Positions 30,871-41,553 are shown, numbered from the stretch's first letter. The stretch is DNA of 64,000 nt from Pseudocitrobacter corydidari (GCF_021172065.1 NZ_CP087880.1:62001-126000); one strand, 5' to 3'. Notes: a model not told the origin generated them from the letters alone. Program-made: numbers and translations.

Positions 30871-33522
30871 TTAGTCATGACTTAGCTTCAGAGACAGGCT
30901 GACTATACCGTCTTCAAGCTGGATATCGACATCAAAGCCCAGCTTGCGGGCCAGGGCTATCATCCCACGGTTGTTGGGCATAGTAATTCCGTTTAAGCGT
31001 TGCAGACCGTGATCGCGCGTATAGTTGATCAACTTTTCCAGCAATCGTCCACCCAGTCCTAATCCTTTCAGGTCGGAGCGCACCAGCACCGCAAATTCTG
31101 CATCGATGTTGTCCGGATCAGAAATAGCGCGCGTGACGCCGAGGATCTCCGTCTGTTCAGCCGTGGTGTGTACCGCCACGAAAGCCATTTCACGATCGTA
31201 GTCGATCTGGGTCATATTCGCTAAATCATCGTGGGTAAATTCGTTGATCTCGCTAAAGTAGCGGTAATAAAGATCTTCCTTCGTTACCCGGGCGATAAAC
31301 TGCTGCAACAGCGGCTCATCTTCAGGAAGAATGGGGCGAAACAGACAACGTTCGCCATTTTTCATGGTGACCCACTCTTCGAGCTGCTGTGGATACGGCC
31401 TTACCGCCAGGCGGCTTTCGCTGTCGCCTTCAAATGGCGCGATATCCAGCGTCACGTCGAGCGCGGTAAATTCATTGCCGGTGGCCAGTAATGGGTGAAT
31501 ATCCAGGCGCTGAATTTCCGGGCAATCAACAATCAGGTTTGAGACCTGGACCAGCAAACGGCTCAGGCCGGGAATATCCAATGGCCGCAGCGCGCTGCGC
31601 CCGCGAATCTTTTTGCTCTTAATTGCCTGAATCACCAGATAGCGCGCCAGCGTCATGTTCAGCGGCGGCAGAGCGACCACCGCCTGTTCTTCAGGCCGCC
31701 ACTCCACGCCGCCTTCACCCAACATAATCAGCGGGCCAAAGACCGGATCATGTTCCACCACCACGCGCAGTTCCTGTGCGCCTGCGCGGTTAGCCATACT
31801 TTGAACCAGCAGGCCGTCAATGCGCGCCTGTGGCCAGGTCATTTTAACGCGATCGAGAATCGCATCCGCCGCCTGTTGCACTTCCGCTGGGGTACGCAGA
31901 TACAGCATCACCCCCTGAACTTCCGATTTATGTGGGATATCCGGCGAGCGCAGTTTCAGCGCCACCGGATAACCAATTTGTTCGGCGATATGTACCGCTT
32001 CCGCGCTGTCAGCGGCGATCCAGGTGGGAAGCGTGTGCATGCCGTACGCCTGCAACACAGGACGCACTTCATGCGTATCCAGCGCACGGATACCGCTATC
32101 GATAGCCTGCGCGAGCAGTTCGTGAACCTGCGTTGTGTTGGCCGTTAAATTCTGCGGCAGTGCGGGCGTTTCCCGTAGCTGTTTCTGGTTCCGGCGATAT
32201 TCCACCATATGCATAAATGCCGTAATCGTGCCTTCCGGCGTACGATAGGTGGGGATGCCCGCGTCGCTGAAGAGGCGTCGCGCCTCGATAGAAGAGTACT
32301 CACCGCACCAGTTGGTCAGCACGCTGATGTAGTGCCCACGTGGATGGCGTTTGATCGCGTCAATTAACGCCACGGCGCTTTCAGTGCCGGTTGCGGTGGC
32401 GCTGGGGGAGTGGATCACCAGCAGTGCATCCAGATCCGGGCTGTCGAGTAACGTGTTGACCGCGGCGATATAGCTCTCGATGCTGGCATCATCACGTAGA
32501 TCCAGCGGGTTTCCGGCCTGCACGGAATCCGGTAACCGTTCAGTCAGTTTTGTCCGCGTTTCATCGCTGAGAGCCGCCAGTTTGCCGTTGCGTGCCCACA
32601 GTTGATCGAGCGCCAGCGCTGCCGGGGCAGCACCATTGCTGATAATCATTAAACGCTCGCCGCGCAGAGGGCGCATATGGCTTAAGGTTTCAACGGCGGA
32701 AAAAAGTTCGTGAGTATCGCGCACGCGCAGCAGACCGGCGCGCTGAATCGCGGCGTCCCAGGCGGGGTCCAGACCCGCGTTAGCGTGCAGCAGTCTCTGC
32801 GCCGCCGGGCTACGTCCGCTCTTAATCACCAGAATGGGTTTATTACGTGAGGCGCTACGGGCGGCGGATACAAAACGTCGTGCGTCACTTAAATTTTCCA
32901 GATAAAGCAGAATGGCGCTGGTTTTGCTGTCGCGCGCGAGGAAATCGAGCAGGTCGTCGACGTCGATATCCAGGCTATCACCGAGCGCAATAAAGTAGGA
33001 GAAGCCCATCTCGCGCTGCTGCGCCCAGTCAAGGATGGTATTGGAAACGGCGGCGGACTGCGAAATAAACGCCAGTTTGCCTTTGCGAATCGGCACCGGA
33101 GAAAAACTGGCGTTCAGACCCTGCCAGGGGGCTAAAAGCCCCAGACTGTTTGGCCCTAAAAGGCGCATCTGGTAGCGCGCGGCGCAGGCTGATAATTCGG
33201 CAAACTGATCGGGCGGTGAAGAGAGAATAATGCAGGTTTTACAGCCTTTTTCACCCAATGCTTCCAGCAGTTCCAGATTGCGTTTGGCGTGCGTACATAG
33301 TACGGCGAGGTCAGGTGAAAACGGCAGGCTGGCGATAGTCGGCCAGGCCAGCACGCCGAGCACCGCTTTCCAGGTGGGCGTAACGGGCATAACGGGGCCG
33401 TTAAACCCACCCGCTAACAGATTGCGCATCATCAGAAAACCGGCGCGCTGCGGCTTCATGGATGCGCCAATCACGGCAATCGATTTTGGTCGAAGAAGTG
33501 CTTCCAGCCCACGTTGACTCAT
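30871..33522 (-). CDS. patZ: Protein lysine acetyltransferase PatZ (YfiQ/Pka)
   Basis: An 883-residue protein (E. coli 886) that acetylates lysines on Acs and other enzymes with acetyl-CoA. The N-terminal part, residues 1 to about 700, resembles NDP-forming acyl-CoA synthetases (CoA-binding SIAVIGASMKPQRAG at the start, succinyl-CoA-ligase-like and ATP-grasp parts). The C-terminal GNAT domain follows from about 730, with LKGLGLGGRLLEKLINY as the acetyl-CoA pyrophosphate loop. It lies 35 bases after tapT on the same strand, so an operon is likely. Confidence 0.95.
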   Translation of the reverse strand: MSQRGLEALLRPKSIAVIGASMKPQRAGFLMMRNLLAGGFNGPVMPVTPTWKAVLGVLAWPTIASLPFSPDLAVLCTHAKRNLELLEALGEKGCKTCIILSSPPDQFAELSACAARYQMRLLGPNSLGLLAPWQGLNASFSPVPIRKGKLAFISQSAAVSNTILDWAQQREMGFSYFIALGDSLDIDVDDLLDFLARDSKTSAILLYLENLSDARRFVSAARSASRNKPILVIKSGRSPAAQRLLHANAGLDPAWDAAIQRAGLLRVRDTHELFSAVETLSHMRPLRGERLMIISNGAAPAALALDQLWARNGKLAALSDETRTKLTERLPDSVQAGNPLDLRDDASIESYIAAVNTLLDSPDLDALLVIHSPSATATGTESAVALIDAIKRHPRGHYISVLTNWCGEYSSIEARRLFSDAGIPTYRTPEGTITAFMHMVEYRRNQKQLRETPALPQNLTANTTQVHELLAQAIDSGIRALDTHEVRPVLQAYGMHTLPTWIAADSAEAVHIAEQIGYPVALKLRSPDIPHKSEVQGVMLYLRTPAEVQQAADAILDRVKMTWPQARIDGLLVQSMANRAGAQELRVVVEHDPVFGPLIMLGEGGVEWRPEEQAVVALPPLNMTLARYLVIQAIKSKKIRGRSALRPLDIPGLSRLLVQVSNLIVDCPEIQRLDIHPLLATGNEFTALDVTLDIAPFEGDSESRLAVRPYPQQLEEWVTMKNGERCLFRPILPEDEPLLQQFIARVTKEDLYYRYFSEINEFTHDDLANMTQIDYDREMAFVAVHTTAEQTEILGVTRAISDPDNIDAEFAVLVRSDLKGLGLGGRLLEKLINYTRDHGLQRLNGITMPNNRGMIALARKLGFDVDIQLEDGIVSLSLKLSHD

Positions 33523-33557
33523 TCCGGCTTCCCTCAGGTATAAGCATCCGTATGAGT

Positions 33558-34256
33558 CTAAACGCTTTCCTCACATTGTGCTGTGATGCTTCCCTTATGC
33601 TGGGTTTTTCCTGCCAGATAACGGGTACGAAAACGCGTAAAGTGTTCGCCTAACGCGTGAGCAGCGCCAGTATCGCCCGCGAGGTCAAGCAGCGCCATCG
33701 CCACTTCGGCGGTACAGTACTGACCGTCCGCGTGCGCTTCCCGCAGGCCATAGGCGGAAACGCGCGACAAATCGACCGAAATCACCGGGAAATTATCCAG
33801 CCACGGGCTCTTGCGAAACATTTTTCGCGCTTCGGTCCAGGTGCCGTCGAGCATAATAAACAGCGGGGGTTTGCCCGCTTTCGGCGCGGCGATCACTTCC
33901 CGCTCTGTGCCGGCATAGGACGCCGGGAAAACCACTACCGGTTGGTATGCGGGATCCTGAACCAGCTCCAGCAGCGCGGCAGGCGGCTCGGTACGCGACC
34001 ACTGAAATGCGGCGGTATCCGGCAGAATATCGGCGATCAGGCGGCCCGTGTTGCTGGGTTTCATCGGTTCAGTATCGAACATCACCAGACAAAAACGGCT
34101 GGTGGCGGAGCTGGGTTGCAGGGTTTCGCATAAACACTGTTTAAGCGGCAGCAGGCAACGTTGGCAGCGGCGAACACGATTGCCACGGGCGAGGAAAGGG
34201 CGCGTGGCGCGGGCCAGACGTTCAGCCCGGAGTTGCAGTACAGCGTTTGGAGTCAT
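33558..34256 (-). CDS. tapT: tRNA-uridine aminocarboxypropyltransferase TapT (YfiP)
   Basis: A DTW-domain enzyme that adds the 3-amino-3-carboxypropyl group of S-adenosylmethionine to U47 of tRNAs (acp3U47). The 232 residues equal E. coli from ATG 34256 (MTPNAVLQLR). The frame extends 17 codons further, but that part overlaps AT-rich leader sequence. An N-terminal zinc-type CQRCLLPLKQCLC lies ahead of the DTW signature MLDGTWTEARKMFRKS, and NTGRLIADIL follows the family pattern. Confidence 0.94.
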   Translation of the reverse strand: MTPNAVLQLRAERLARATRPFLARGNRVRRCQRCLLPLKQCLCETLQPSSATSRFCLVMFDTEPMKPSNTGRLIADILPDTAAFQWSRTEPPAALLELVQDPAYQPVVVFPASYAGTEREVIAAPKAGKPPLFIMLDGTWTEARKMFRKSPWLDNFPVISVDLSRVSAYGLREAHADGQYCTAEVAMALLDLAGDTGAAHALGEHFTRFRTRYLAGKTQHKGSITAQCEESV

Positions 34257-34293
34257 GGCAATAGCATAGAAAAAGGCTATTGTCGCAGAGGTG

Positions 34294-34318
34294 AAAACGG
34301 GGCACAAGATGCGCCCCG
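34294..34318 (-). terminator. trxC terminator
   Basis: CGGGGC and GCCCCG arms (34298-34303, 34313-34318) pair and are followed on the minus strand by TTTTC. It lies 7 bases after the trxC stop, ahead of tapT. Confidence 0.7.
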
Positions 34319-34324
34319 CAGATG

Positions 34325-34750
34325 TTATGCTTCGAGGGCTTCGTTAAGCCAGCTTTCGAACGGCGCTTTCGGTACCGCGCCATTGAGCATGTCGATCATT
34401 TCACCATTTTTGAAGATCATAATGGTCGGGATGCTGCGAATACGGAAACGAGCGCTGAGCTCGCGCTCGACCTCGGTGTTCACTTTCACAAAGCGCATTT
34501 TGCCGCTGCGTTCTTCCGCCACATCTTCAAAGATAGGCGCGAAATTGCGGCATGGGCCGCACCACGGCGCCCAGAAATCAATAACAACGGGCAAATCGTC
34601 CTTCAGCAGCTTGTCCAGCGTGGCGTCGGTGGCGTTGATCACATCGCCATCAAACAGATCATGACCACAGCGTCCACATTTCGCCGCATCGTTTACACGA
34701 TCTTCAGGTATGCGGTTAACAGCCTGACAGTGGGCACAAACGGTATTCAT
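34325..34750 (-). CDS. trxC: Thioredoxin 2
   Basis: A zinc-binding thioredoxin used in oxidative stress, reducing disulfides with electrons from thioredoxin reductase. The 141 residues are two more than E. coli TrxC; the extra residues are at the C-terminus (EALEA). The N-terminal zinc site uses C5, C8, C25 and C28. The active site is W63-C-G-P-C67 in a normal thioredoxin fold. The family cis-proline is in [11 protein letters not shown]. In E. coli the gene is controlled by OxyR; I could not identify a clear OxyR site here. Confidence 0.96.
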   Translation of the reverse strand: MNTVCAHCQAVNRIPEDRVNDAAKCGRCGHDLFDGDVINATDATLDKLLKDDLPVVIDFWAPWCGPCRNFAPIFEDVAEERSGKMRFVKVNTEVERELSARFRIRSIPTIMIFKNGEMIDMLNGAVPKAPFESWLNEALEA

Positions 34751-34920
34751 AACTAACCTCTGGGTAGTAGGGTTGCCGATCGGCGAGGTCGCCGGATGTT
34801 TCTGTAATGTTACATATTATCGATGAGACTGTTTTATTCGACAATGCGGTTTACTCAATGGGTACAATAGTCGCCGTCTTTGATATGAAGTAATGGCGCA
34901 GCGCTACTACATCAGGTAAT

Positions 34921-34937
34921 CTGCGCGCTTCGCGCAG
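34921..34937 (+). other. Hairpin next to the yfiF ribosome-binding site
   Basis: A perfect 7-bp stem, CTGCGCG with CGCGCAG around CTT, ends five bases before the GGTGGAG that serves yfiF. There is no U-run, so it would act in the mRNA leader and not as a terminator. Confidence 0.6.
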
Positions 34938-34954
34938 CGCAGGTGGAGAAAAAT

Positions 34955-36013
34955 ATGAGCGACGAACTGAAGAACAAAAACGGCAAAGTCAAAGTGATGT
35001 ATGTCCGCAGTGACGATGACTCGGATAAACGCACCCATAATCCGCGTACAGGAAAAGGCGGTGGCCGTCCTGGTACACGTGCCGAAGGTGGTCGCCGTCC
35101 TGCCCGTGACGACAGAAAAGGCCCGAACCGCGAACGCAGCCGCGAGCGTGACGATCGCGGTGAACGCGAAAGCTCACCGTGGCGCACGGTTTCCCGCGCA
35201 CCGGGTGATGAAACCCCGGTAAAAGCCGATCACGGTGGCATCAGCGGTAAAAGCTTTATCGACCCGGAAGTCCTGCGTCGTCAGCGTGCGGAAGAGACGC
35301 GCGTTTACGGTGAAAACGCCTGCCAGGCGCTGTTCCAGAGCCGCCCGGACGCCATTGTGCGCGCCTGGTTTATCCAGAGCGTAACGCCGCGCTTTAAAGA
35401 AGCGCTGCGCTGGATGGCGGCAAACCGCAAAGCGTACCACGTGGTTGATGAAGAGGAACTGGCGAAAGCGTCCGGAACCGAACACCACGGCGGCGTATGC
35501 TTCCTGATTAAAAAACGCAGCGGCACGTCCGTACAGGATTGGGTCGCTAAGAGCGGCGATACCGATTGTGTGCTGGCGCTGGAAGATGTTGGCAACCCGC
35601 ACAACCTGGGCGCGATGATGCGTAGCTGCGCGCATTTCGGTATTAAAGGCCTGCTGCTGCAGGACGCTGGCGTGCTGGAATCCGGCGCGGCAATCCGTAC
35701 CGCAGAAGGCGGCGCTGAGCACGTTCAGCCGATCACCGGCGACAGCTTCATTGATGCGCTGGATGATTTCCGCAAAGCAGGTTACGCCATCGTGACCACG
35801 TCCAGCCACGCGGGTACGCCGCTGTTTAAAGCCGAGCTGCCGAAGAAAATGGTGCTGGTGTTAGGTCAGGAACGTGATGGTTTGTCTGATGCTGCACTGT
35901 CGAGCGCCGATCTGAGCGTATCCATCGACGGGACCGGCGCGGTAGAAAGCCTGAACGTCTCTGTAGCAACCGGCGTACTGCTGAGTGAATGGTGGCGTCA
36001 GAATAAAGCCTGA
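34955..36013 (+). CDS. yfiF: SpoU-family RNA methyltransferase YfiF
   Basis: A 352-residue protein (E. coli 345) with a long basic, low-complexity N-terminus of about 90 residues rich in Arg, Gly and Asp. An RNA 2'-O-ribose methyltransferase substrate-binding domain and a SpoU knot domain follow ([42 protein letters not shown]). The RNA target is not established. The ATG at 34955 is used because GGTGGAG precedes it and the E. coli N-terminus aligns there. The extra residues relative to E. coli lie in the Arg-rich part. Confidence 0.93.
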   Translation: MSDELKNKNGKVKVMYVRSDDDSDKRTHNPRTGKGGGRPGTRAEGGRRPARDDRKGPNRERSRERDDRGERESSPWRTVSRAPGDETPVKADHGGISGKSFIDPEVLRRQRAEETRVYGENACQALFQSRPDAIVRAWFIQSVTPRFKEALRWMAANRKAYHVVDEEELAKASGTEHHGGVCFLIKKRSGTSVQDWVAKSGDTDCVLALEDVGNPHNLGAMMRSCAHFGIKGLLLQDAGVLESGAAIRTAEGGAEHVQPITGDSFIDALDDFRKAGYAIVTTSSHAGTPLFKAELPKKMVLVLGQERDGLSDAALSSADLSVSIDGTGAVESLNVSVATGVLLSEWWRQNKA

Positions 36014-36030
36014 ACGTAAGCCATAAAAGA

Positions 36031-36058
36031 ATGCCAGCATCGCGCTGGCATTTTTTTT
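36031..36058 (+). terminator. yfiF terminator
   Basis: ATGCCAGC and GCTGGCAT pair around ATCGC, followed by eight T residues, 17 bases after yfiF. The T-run overlaps the 3' end of ung on the other strand. Confidence 0.9.
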
Positions 36059-36746
36059 ACTCGCTTTCCGCCGGTAGCACCGGCATCCAGTCGATGGGCG
36101 CTTCACCGCGATGCGCCAGCCATTCGTTAGCCTGCACAAAGTGGTTGCAGCCAAAAAAGCCGCGATGGGCAGAAAGCGGTGACGGGTGCGGAGCTTTCAA
36201 CACGCGATGGCGCTGCGCATCGATAATCGCGCCTTTCTTCTGGGCATGCGATCCCCACAGCAAAAAGACCACGCCTTCCCGATGTTCGTTAATCAGGCTG
36301 ATCACTTTATCGGTAAAGGTTTCCCAGCCGAGGCTGGCGTGAGAATGCGCCTGACCTGCACGCACCGTCAGCACCGTGTTAAGCAACAGCACGCCCTGGC
36401 GCGCCCAGCTTTCCAGATAGCCATGCTGAGGGCGGGTAAAGCCCGGAATTGAACCTTCCAGCTCTTTATACATATTCAGCAGCGACGGCGGCGTGGCAAT
36501 ACCAGGGCGAACAGAGAAAGCCAGCCCATGCGCCTGACCCGGTCCGTGGTACGGGTCCTGACCTAAAATCACCACTTTCACATCGCTCAGTTCAGTGAAG
36601 CGAAAGGCGTTAAACACATCTTTCTGCGGCGGGTAAATCGTTGTGCCTGCCTGGCGCTCATTCGCCACCGTCGCCAGTGTGTTCAAAAAATAGGGTTGTT
36701 GCTTCTCATCGGCCAGCACATCGTGCCAGGTTAAAAGGGCGCTCAT
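36057..36746 (-). CDS. ung: Uracil-DNA glycosylase
   Basis: Removes uracil from DNA in base excision repair. The 229 residues equal the E. coli enzyme. The water-activating motif GQD64[15 protein letters not shown] and the [14 protein letters not shown] loop with catalytic His near 187 are intact. Its stop lies inside the T-run of the yfiF terminator. Confidence 0.98.
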   Translation of the reverse strand: MSALLTWHDVLADEKQQPYFLNTLATVANERQAGTTIYPPQKDVFNAFRFTELSDVKVVILGQDPYHGPGQAHGLAFSVRPGIATPPSLLNMYKELEGSIPGFTRPQHGYLESWARQGVLLLNTVLTVRAGQAHSHASLGWETFTDKVISLINEHREGVVFLLWGSHAQKKGAIIDAQRHRVLKAPHPSPLSAHRGFFGCNHFVQANEWLAHRGEAPIDWMPVLPAESE

Positions 36747-36938
36747 CTCGCTCTCCTGGAAATTGTCATGGGGATAGCTTAACTGCTTCTTTCTCCATCA
36801 CAAAATTGGTCAGCGGGAAAAGCACGTCCCCCCTAAAAAAGTTGAAAATTTACAGAGAAAATTTGGCCTTACCACTCGGCGTAACTTGATATAAAACAAG
36901 TAAATTAGTGTATGACCACTTTTGTGGTGTGGTTTTTA

Positions 36939-36980
36939 TTGATTTAAATCAAAGAATGCCGGGTGTTTGAGGGGTATATA
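36939..36980 (+). promoter_or_regulatory. FNR-dependent class II promoter of grcA
   Basis: TTGAT-TTAA-ATCAA (36939-36952) is a perfect FNR site. A TATATA -10 lies at 36975-36980, which places the FNR centre at about -41.5 from the expected start near 36987, the class II spacing. The rest of the gap from 36747 is AT-rich, must hold the ung promoter, and shows no gene. Confidence 0.85.
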
Positions 36981-37062
36981 TACACTCAAGCAACAATGGT
37001 TTTACCAATTGGCCGGGAACTGGCCGGTTAAACGAATATGAATAGCCTAAGGGAGGCATCAA

Positions 37063-37446
37063 ATGATTACTGGTATTCAGATTACTAAAGCCGCTAACGA
37101 CGACCTGCTGAATTCTTTCTGGCTGCTGGATAGCGAAAAAGGTGAAGCTCGCTGCCTGGTTGCCAAAGGTGGTTATGCAGAAGATGAAGTGGTTGCCGTG
37201 AAAGCGCTTGGCGACATCGAATATCGTGAAATCCCGGTTGAAGCGAAACCAGAAGTTCGCGTAGAAGGTGGTCAGCACCTGAACGTTAACGTTCTGCGTC
37301 GTGAAACCCTGCTGGACGCGGTTGAACATCCGGAAAAATATCCGCAGCTGACCATTCGTGTTTCAGGCTACGCGGTGCGCTTCAATTCCCTGACGCCGGA
37401 ACAGCAGCGCGACGTTATCGCCCGTACTTTCACTGAAAGCCTGTAA
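37063..37446 (+). CDS. grcA: Autonomous glycyl radical cofactor GrcA (YfiD)
   Basis: A 127-residue spare glycyl-radical domain that replaces the damaged C-terminus of pyruvate formate-lyase under oxygen or acid stress. The radical glycine is G102 in RVSGYAVRF, identical in position to E. coli. Followed by [24 protein letters not shown] leader supplies the ribosome-binding site. Anaerobic induction is expected from the FNR promoter. Confidence 0.98.
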   Translation: MITGIQITKAANDDLLNSFWLLDSEKGEARCLVAKGGYAEDEVVAVKALGDIEYREIPVEAKPEVRVEGGQHLNVNVLRRETLLDAVEHPEKYPQLTIRVSGYAVRFNSLTPEQQRDVIARTFTESL

Positions 37447-37465
37447 GTTTTCAGTAGCAGGAAAT

Positions 37466-37498
37466 AAAAACGCCGGGGAAACCCGGCGTTTTTTTTTA
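37466..37498 (+). terminator. grcA terminator
   Basis: AACGCCGGG and CCCGGCGTT pair around GAAA, with a flanking A-run and a following T-run. It is probably used in both directions, since srmB ends at 37496 on the other strand. Confidence 0.92.
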
Positions 37499-38824
37499 CT
37501 CTTCAGTCGATTGTGGTGGCGTGCCGCTTGGCTTACGGCGCTTACCCACATTCTTCGCGTCGCGATGGCGTACTTTCACGCGCGGTTTTTCTTTATCTTT
37601 CTCTTTTTTCTTTTCGGCGCGTTTTGCCAGCACTTTCTTCGACGGCTTACCGGTCATTTTTTCGCTTGGCGCACGCGTCGTTGGGCGCAGTTCATCGATG
37701 ACGCGTGCTTTCAGCGGCTCCTCGATGTAACGACCAATTTTCTGCAGCAGCAGATGGTCATGCGCTTCAACCAGAGAAACCGCTGTGCCTTTACGGCCCG
37801 CGCGGCCGGTACGGCCAATACGGTGCAGATAGGTATCGCCGGTGCGGGGCATATCGAAATTAATCACGTGGCTGACATCCGGAATATCAATACCGCGAGC
37901 GGCAACGTCGGTCGCAACCAGCACGTTTACGCGGCCTTCCGTCAGACGCTTGATCCCTTCGGTACGCTTGATCTGCGCCATTTCGCCTTCGAGATAGCAG
38001 TTGTTGATCCCGGCGGCACGCAGCATTTCAGCAAGTTCATGCACACGCTCACGTTTACGTACAAACACGATAGCGCGCGTCATATCTTCTTGTTTCAGAA
38101 GGTGCTTGAGCAGCTCAACTTTGTGTTCCAGGTTATCCGCACGGTAGTACCACTGATGAATTTTCTTGCGTTCACGGGTGGACGGATTAGCAGAAACTTC
38201 AACCGGATCTTCGAGCAGACGCTCGGCAAAATCTTTAATCGCATCGCCTTCAAGCGTGGCGGAGAAGAGCAGCGTCTGCTTACGCCAGCGGGTTTCACCG
38301 GCAATGTGTTCGATATCCTGCGCAAAGCCGAGATCAAGCATCCGGTCAGCTTCGTCAAGAATTAAGGTCTCGACGGCACGGCAGTCAAAGTTTTCTTCTT
38401 TGATGTACTGCAACAGGCGACCGGTGGTGGCAACCACGATATCCTGGTTTTCGCTGAAGACTTCAGCGTGGTTCATGTACGCGACACCGCCGGTAATGGT
38501 GGCGATATCGAGATGGGTATTTTTGGCCAGCTCGCGCGCGTGGTCGGCTACCTGCATCGCCAGTTCACGCGTTGGCGTCAGGATCAAAATGCGCGGCGGG
38601 CCGGATTTTTTGCGCGGGAAGTCGAGCAGATGCTGCAACGCAGGCAGCAGATACGCCGCTGTTTTACCGGTGCCGGTGGGCGCAGAACCCAAAACATCAC
38701 GTCCATCGAGCGCAGGCGGAATGGCGGCAGCCTGGATGGCGGTCGGGCGTGTAAAGCCTTTGCTCTGGAGGGCATCCAGCAGGCTTTCATCAAGTTCAAG
38801 TTCGGAAAAAGTCGTTACAGTCAT
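37496..38824 (-). CDS. srmB: ATP-dependent RNA helicase SrmB
   Basis: A DEAD-box helicase for early 50S assembly. It has 442 residues (E. coli 444). The motifs in order are the Q motif [56 protein letters not shown] and [11 protein letters not shown] lysine/arginine-rich tail of about 60 residues follows, as in E. coli. Divergent from trmN. Confidence 0.97.
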   Translation of the reverse strand: MTVTTFSELELDESLLDALQSKGFTRPTAIQAAAIPPALDGRDVLGSAPTGTGKTAAYLLPALQHLLDFPRKKSGPPRILILTPTRELAMQVADHARELAKNTHLDIATITGGVAYMNHAEVFSENQDIVVATTGRLLQYIKEENFDCRAVETLILDEADRMLDLGFAQDIEHIAGETRWRKQTLLFSATLEGDAIKDFAERLLEDPVEVSANPSTRERKKIHQWYYRADNLEHKVELLKHLLKQEDMTRAIVFVRKRERVHELAEMLRAAGINNCYLEGEMAQIKRTEGIKRLTEGRVNVLVATDVAARGIDIPDVSHVINFDMPRTGDTYLHRIGRTGRAGRKGTAVSLVEAHDHLLLQKIGRYIEEPLKARVIDELRPTTRAPSEKMTGKPSKKVLAKRAEKKKEKDKEKPRVKVRHRDAKNVGKRRKPSGTPPQSTEE

Positions 38825-38935
38825 TGTCTACCTCAGTGTGAGGCGCTGATTATAGACGTTACGGCTCTAATCTTCATCTGTTTGTATGGCTATCTGTTCT
38901 CAGGTATTGTGCTGAGCCAAAACCGGATACGCAAA

Positions 38936-39679
38936 ATGACTATGTCTGACTCGAAACCCACGCTGCGTCGTAATGGATTTACCTTTAAAAAATTTTTTGT
39001 CGCGCATGACCGTTGTGCCATGAAAGTGGGGACGGACGGCATTTTACTGGGCGCATGGGCGCCGATTGCCCATGTAACGCGGGTGCTGGATATTGGTACG
39101 GGAAGCGGGTTGCTGGCGTTGATGCTGGCACAGCGCACCGAAGCGAGTACGCATATCGACGCCGTTGAGCTGGATGAAAACGCCGCTGAACAGGCGCGAG
39201 AGAACGTCGCGCAATCTCCGTGGCCGCAGAAAATTACCGTCCACACGGCGGATATTCAGTCCTGGGTCGCGAGCGCCAATAGCCGCTATGACCTGATTGT
39301 CAGCAATCCGCCTTACTACCAGCAGGGCGTTGAGTGCGCCACGCCACAGCGTGAGCAGGCACGCTACACCACGTCCCTCGATCATCAAACGTTGCTTACC
39401 TGCGCGGCGGATGCCATTACGGAAGAGGGATTTTTCTGTGTAGTATTACCGGAAAATATTGGCCAGAGTTTTACCGAACAGGCCCTGTCGATGGGCTGGC
39501 ATTTACGCCTGCGCACGGATATCGCTGAATATGATACGCGCCCGCCGCACCGCGTCCTGCTGGCGTTCTCGCCAAAAAACGGTGAAGGCTTTAGCGACAG
39601 ATTGGCGATTCGTGGGCCAGAGCAGCAGTACTCAGAAGCGTATACTGCGCTGACCCAGGCGTTTTATCTCTTTATGTGA
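38936..39679 (+). CDS. trmN: tRNA1(Val) (adenine37-N6)-methyltransferase (YfiC)
   Basis: Makes m6A37 in tRNA1(Val). A class I methyltransferase with SAM motif [16 protein letters not shown], acidic VELDENA, and the N6-adenine motif NPPYYQQG. I use ATG 38936 because GGA at 38925-38927 lies eight bases away (247 residues). ATG 38942 would give 245, the E. coli length. The frame is open further upstream, but that part overlaps srmB on the other strand. The last 16 bases overlap the 3' end of nadB. Confidence 0.93.
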   Translation: MTMSDSKPTLRRNGFTFKKFFVAHDRCAMKVGTDGILLGAWAPIAHVTRVLDIGTGSGLLALMLAQRTEASTHIDAVELDENAAEQARENVAQSPWPQKITVHTADIQSWVASANSRYDLIVSNPPYYQQGVECATPQREQARYTTSLDHQTLLTCAADAITEEGFFCVVLPENIGQSFTEQALSMGWHLRLRTDIAEYDTRPPHRVLLAFSPKNGEGFSDRLAIRGPEQQYSEAYTALTQAFYLFM

Positions 39680-41283
39680 GTGAGTGGCGAGAGCACGGAA
39701 GGGCCGGAATCCTGCATGAGATCCGGATAATCGAGCGTGTAATGCAGGCCCCGGCTCTCTTTACGCATCATCGCACAGCGGACAATCAACTCCGCCACCT
39801 GTACCAGATTGCGCAGTTCCAGCAAATTATTCGACACGCGAAAGCGTGAGTAATACTCGTCGAGCTCCTGCTGAAGCATGGTAATGCGACGCAGGGCGCG
39901 CTCCAGCCGTTTCGTGGTGCGCACAATGCCGACGTAATCCCACATCAGCAAACGCAGCTCGTGCCAGTTATGCTGAATCACCACCCGCTCGTCGGAATCA
40001 TCTACCCGGCTTTCGTCCCACGCGGGCAGGGTTTCCACCTGACGCGCGTTGGCAATTCGCTTATTAATATCTTCCGCCGCTGACCAGCCATAGACCAGAC
40101 ACTCCAGCAGGGAGTTAGAGGCCATACGGTTGGCGCCATGCAGGCCGGTATAGCTCACTTCGCCGATCGCATACAGGCCGTCAACGTCGCTGCGTCCGTT
40201 ATCATCTACCATCACGCCGCCGCAGGTATAGTGCGCCGCCGGGACAACCGGCACTGGCTCTTTGGTCAGGTCGATACCCAGCCCCAGCAGTTTCTCGTAA
40301 ATCATCGGGAAATGATGGCGGACAAATTCTTCGGGCTTATGGCTGATGTCCAGATACATACAATCCACACCGAGCCGTTTCATTTCATGATCGATCGCGC
40401 GGGCCACCACATCGCGTGGCGCAAGCTCGCCACGCGCGTCGAAATCAGGCATAAAACGGCTGCCGTCCGGGCGCTTGAGCATCGCGCCTTCTCCGCGCAG
40501 CGCTTCGGTGAGCAGGAAGTTACGCGCCTGCGGATGGAACAGGGCGGTGGGGTGGAACTGATTAAACTCCAGATTCGCCACGCGGCAGCCCGCACGCCAG
40601 GCCATGGCGATGCCGTCGCCCGAGGAGATATCCGGGTTGGTGGTGTACTGATAGACCTTGGACGCGCCGCCCGTCGCCAGCACCACCGATTTTGCCGCGC
40701 AGGTTTCCACGCTCTCTTTATTACGATTCCAGATCCACGCGCCCACCACGCGGCGCGTGCCGGGCAGGCCAATTTTATCGGACATGATCAGGTCTACCGC
40801 GTTGCAGCGCTCAATCACCCGAATATTGGGATGATTCAGCGCCTTGCTGACCAGCGTGTTTTCCACTTCTTTGCCGGTGGCATCCGCCGCATGCAGAATG
40901 CGGCGATGGCTGTGGCCGCCTTCGCGCGTCAGGTGATAGCTCGCTTCGCCGTTGCTTTGTACTTGCGTATCAAACAGTACGCCCTGGTCAATCAGCCACT
41001 GGACGCAGTTTTTGGCGTTGCTGGCCACGAACGACACGGCGTCACGATCGCAAATCCCGGCTCCGGCGATGAGTGTGTCCTCGACGTGGGATTCGATACT
41101 ATCTGTTTCATCAAAAACAGCCGCAATTCCGCCCTGTGCGTAGAAGGTTGAACCTTCACTGATCGGGCCTTTGCTGAGCACAATGACAGATTGCTGCTCG
41201 GCAACGCGCAGCGCGAGAGATAAACCGGCAGCACCGCTACCGATGATCAGGACATCACAGGAGAGATCTGGAAGAGTGTTCAT
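39664..41283 (-). CDS. nadB: L-aspartate oxidase
   Basis: A flavoprotein that oxidises L-aspartate to iminoaspartate, the first step of de novo NAD synthesis. It has 539 residues (E. coli 540). The FAD dinucleotide fold is [17 protein letters not shown] near residue 10. [20 protein letters not shown] and [22 protein letters not shown] are the substrate and flavin segments of the succinate-dehydrogenase-like family. A perfect NadR operator lies directly upstream. Convergent with trmN, overlapping by 16 bases. Confidence 0.97.
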   Translation of the reverse strand: MNTLPDLSCDVLIIGSGAAGLSLALRVAEQQSVIVLSKGPISEGSTFYAQGGIAAVFDETDSIESHVEDTLIAGAGICDRDAVSFVASNAKNCVQWLIDQGVLFDTQVQSNGEASYHLTREGGHSHRRILHAADATGKEVENTLVSKALNHPNIRVIERCNAVDLIMSDKIGLPGTRRVVGAWIWNRNKESVETCAAKSVVLATGGASKVYQYTTNPDISSGDGIAMAWRAGCRVANLEFNQFHPTALFHPQARNFLLTEALRGEGAMLKRPDGSRFMPDFDARGELAPRDVVARAIDHEMKRLGVDCMYLDISHKPEEFVRHHFPMIYEKLLGLGIDLTKEPVPVVPAAHYTCGGVMVDDNGRSDVDGLYAIGEVSYTGLHGANRMASNSLLECLVYGWSAAEDINKRIANARQVETLPAWDESRVDDSDERVVIQHNWHELRLLMWDYVGIVRTTKRLERALRRITMLQQELDEYYSRFRVSNNLLELRNLVQVAELIVRCAMMRKESRGLHYTLDYPDLMQDSGPSVLSPLTHIKR

Positions 41284-41290
41284 GATGATT

Positions 41291-41308
41291 TGTTTAATTT
41301 ACTAAACA
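41291..41308. promoter_or_regulatory. NadR operator of nadB
   Basis: TGTTTA, six bases, TAAACA is an exact match to the NadR box. It begins eight bases ahead of the nadB ATG, so bound NadR would block expression when NAD is plentiful. Confidence 0.85.
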
Positions 41309-41553
41309 CGGTTTGCGCAGCATAGCATCATAAAACGCGCTGGCGCACACATTTTTTTAGTGGAAGTTGTAACGGCTAAACATAACGGCGTCTGAACGGA
41401 CTTTGTAAACGAAGGAAAATAATCGAATCTCTGACTCCGGAAACCAGTATTTATGGTGAAATAAAAGGCGGGTTACGTTACTCTTGCGAGAATTGCGTTT
41501 TTCTTTCGCAACTTAGACAACGTAGTGCATGCGTAGACTTATAATGAGAGACA

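Noticed and set aside
34751-34900. OxyR site for trxC
   Set aside because: Expected from E. coli, but I could not find a segment with the spaced ATAG/CTAT pattern.
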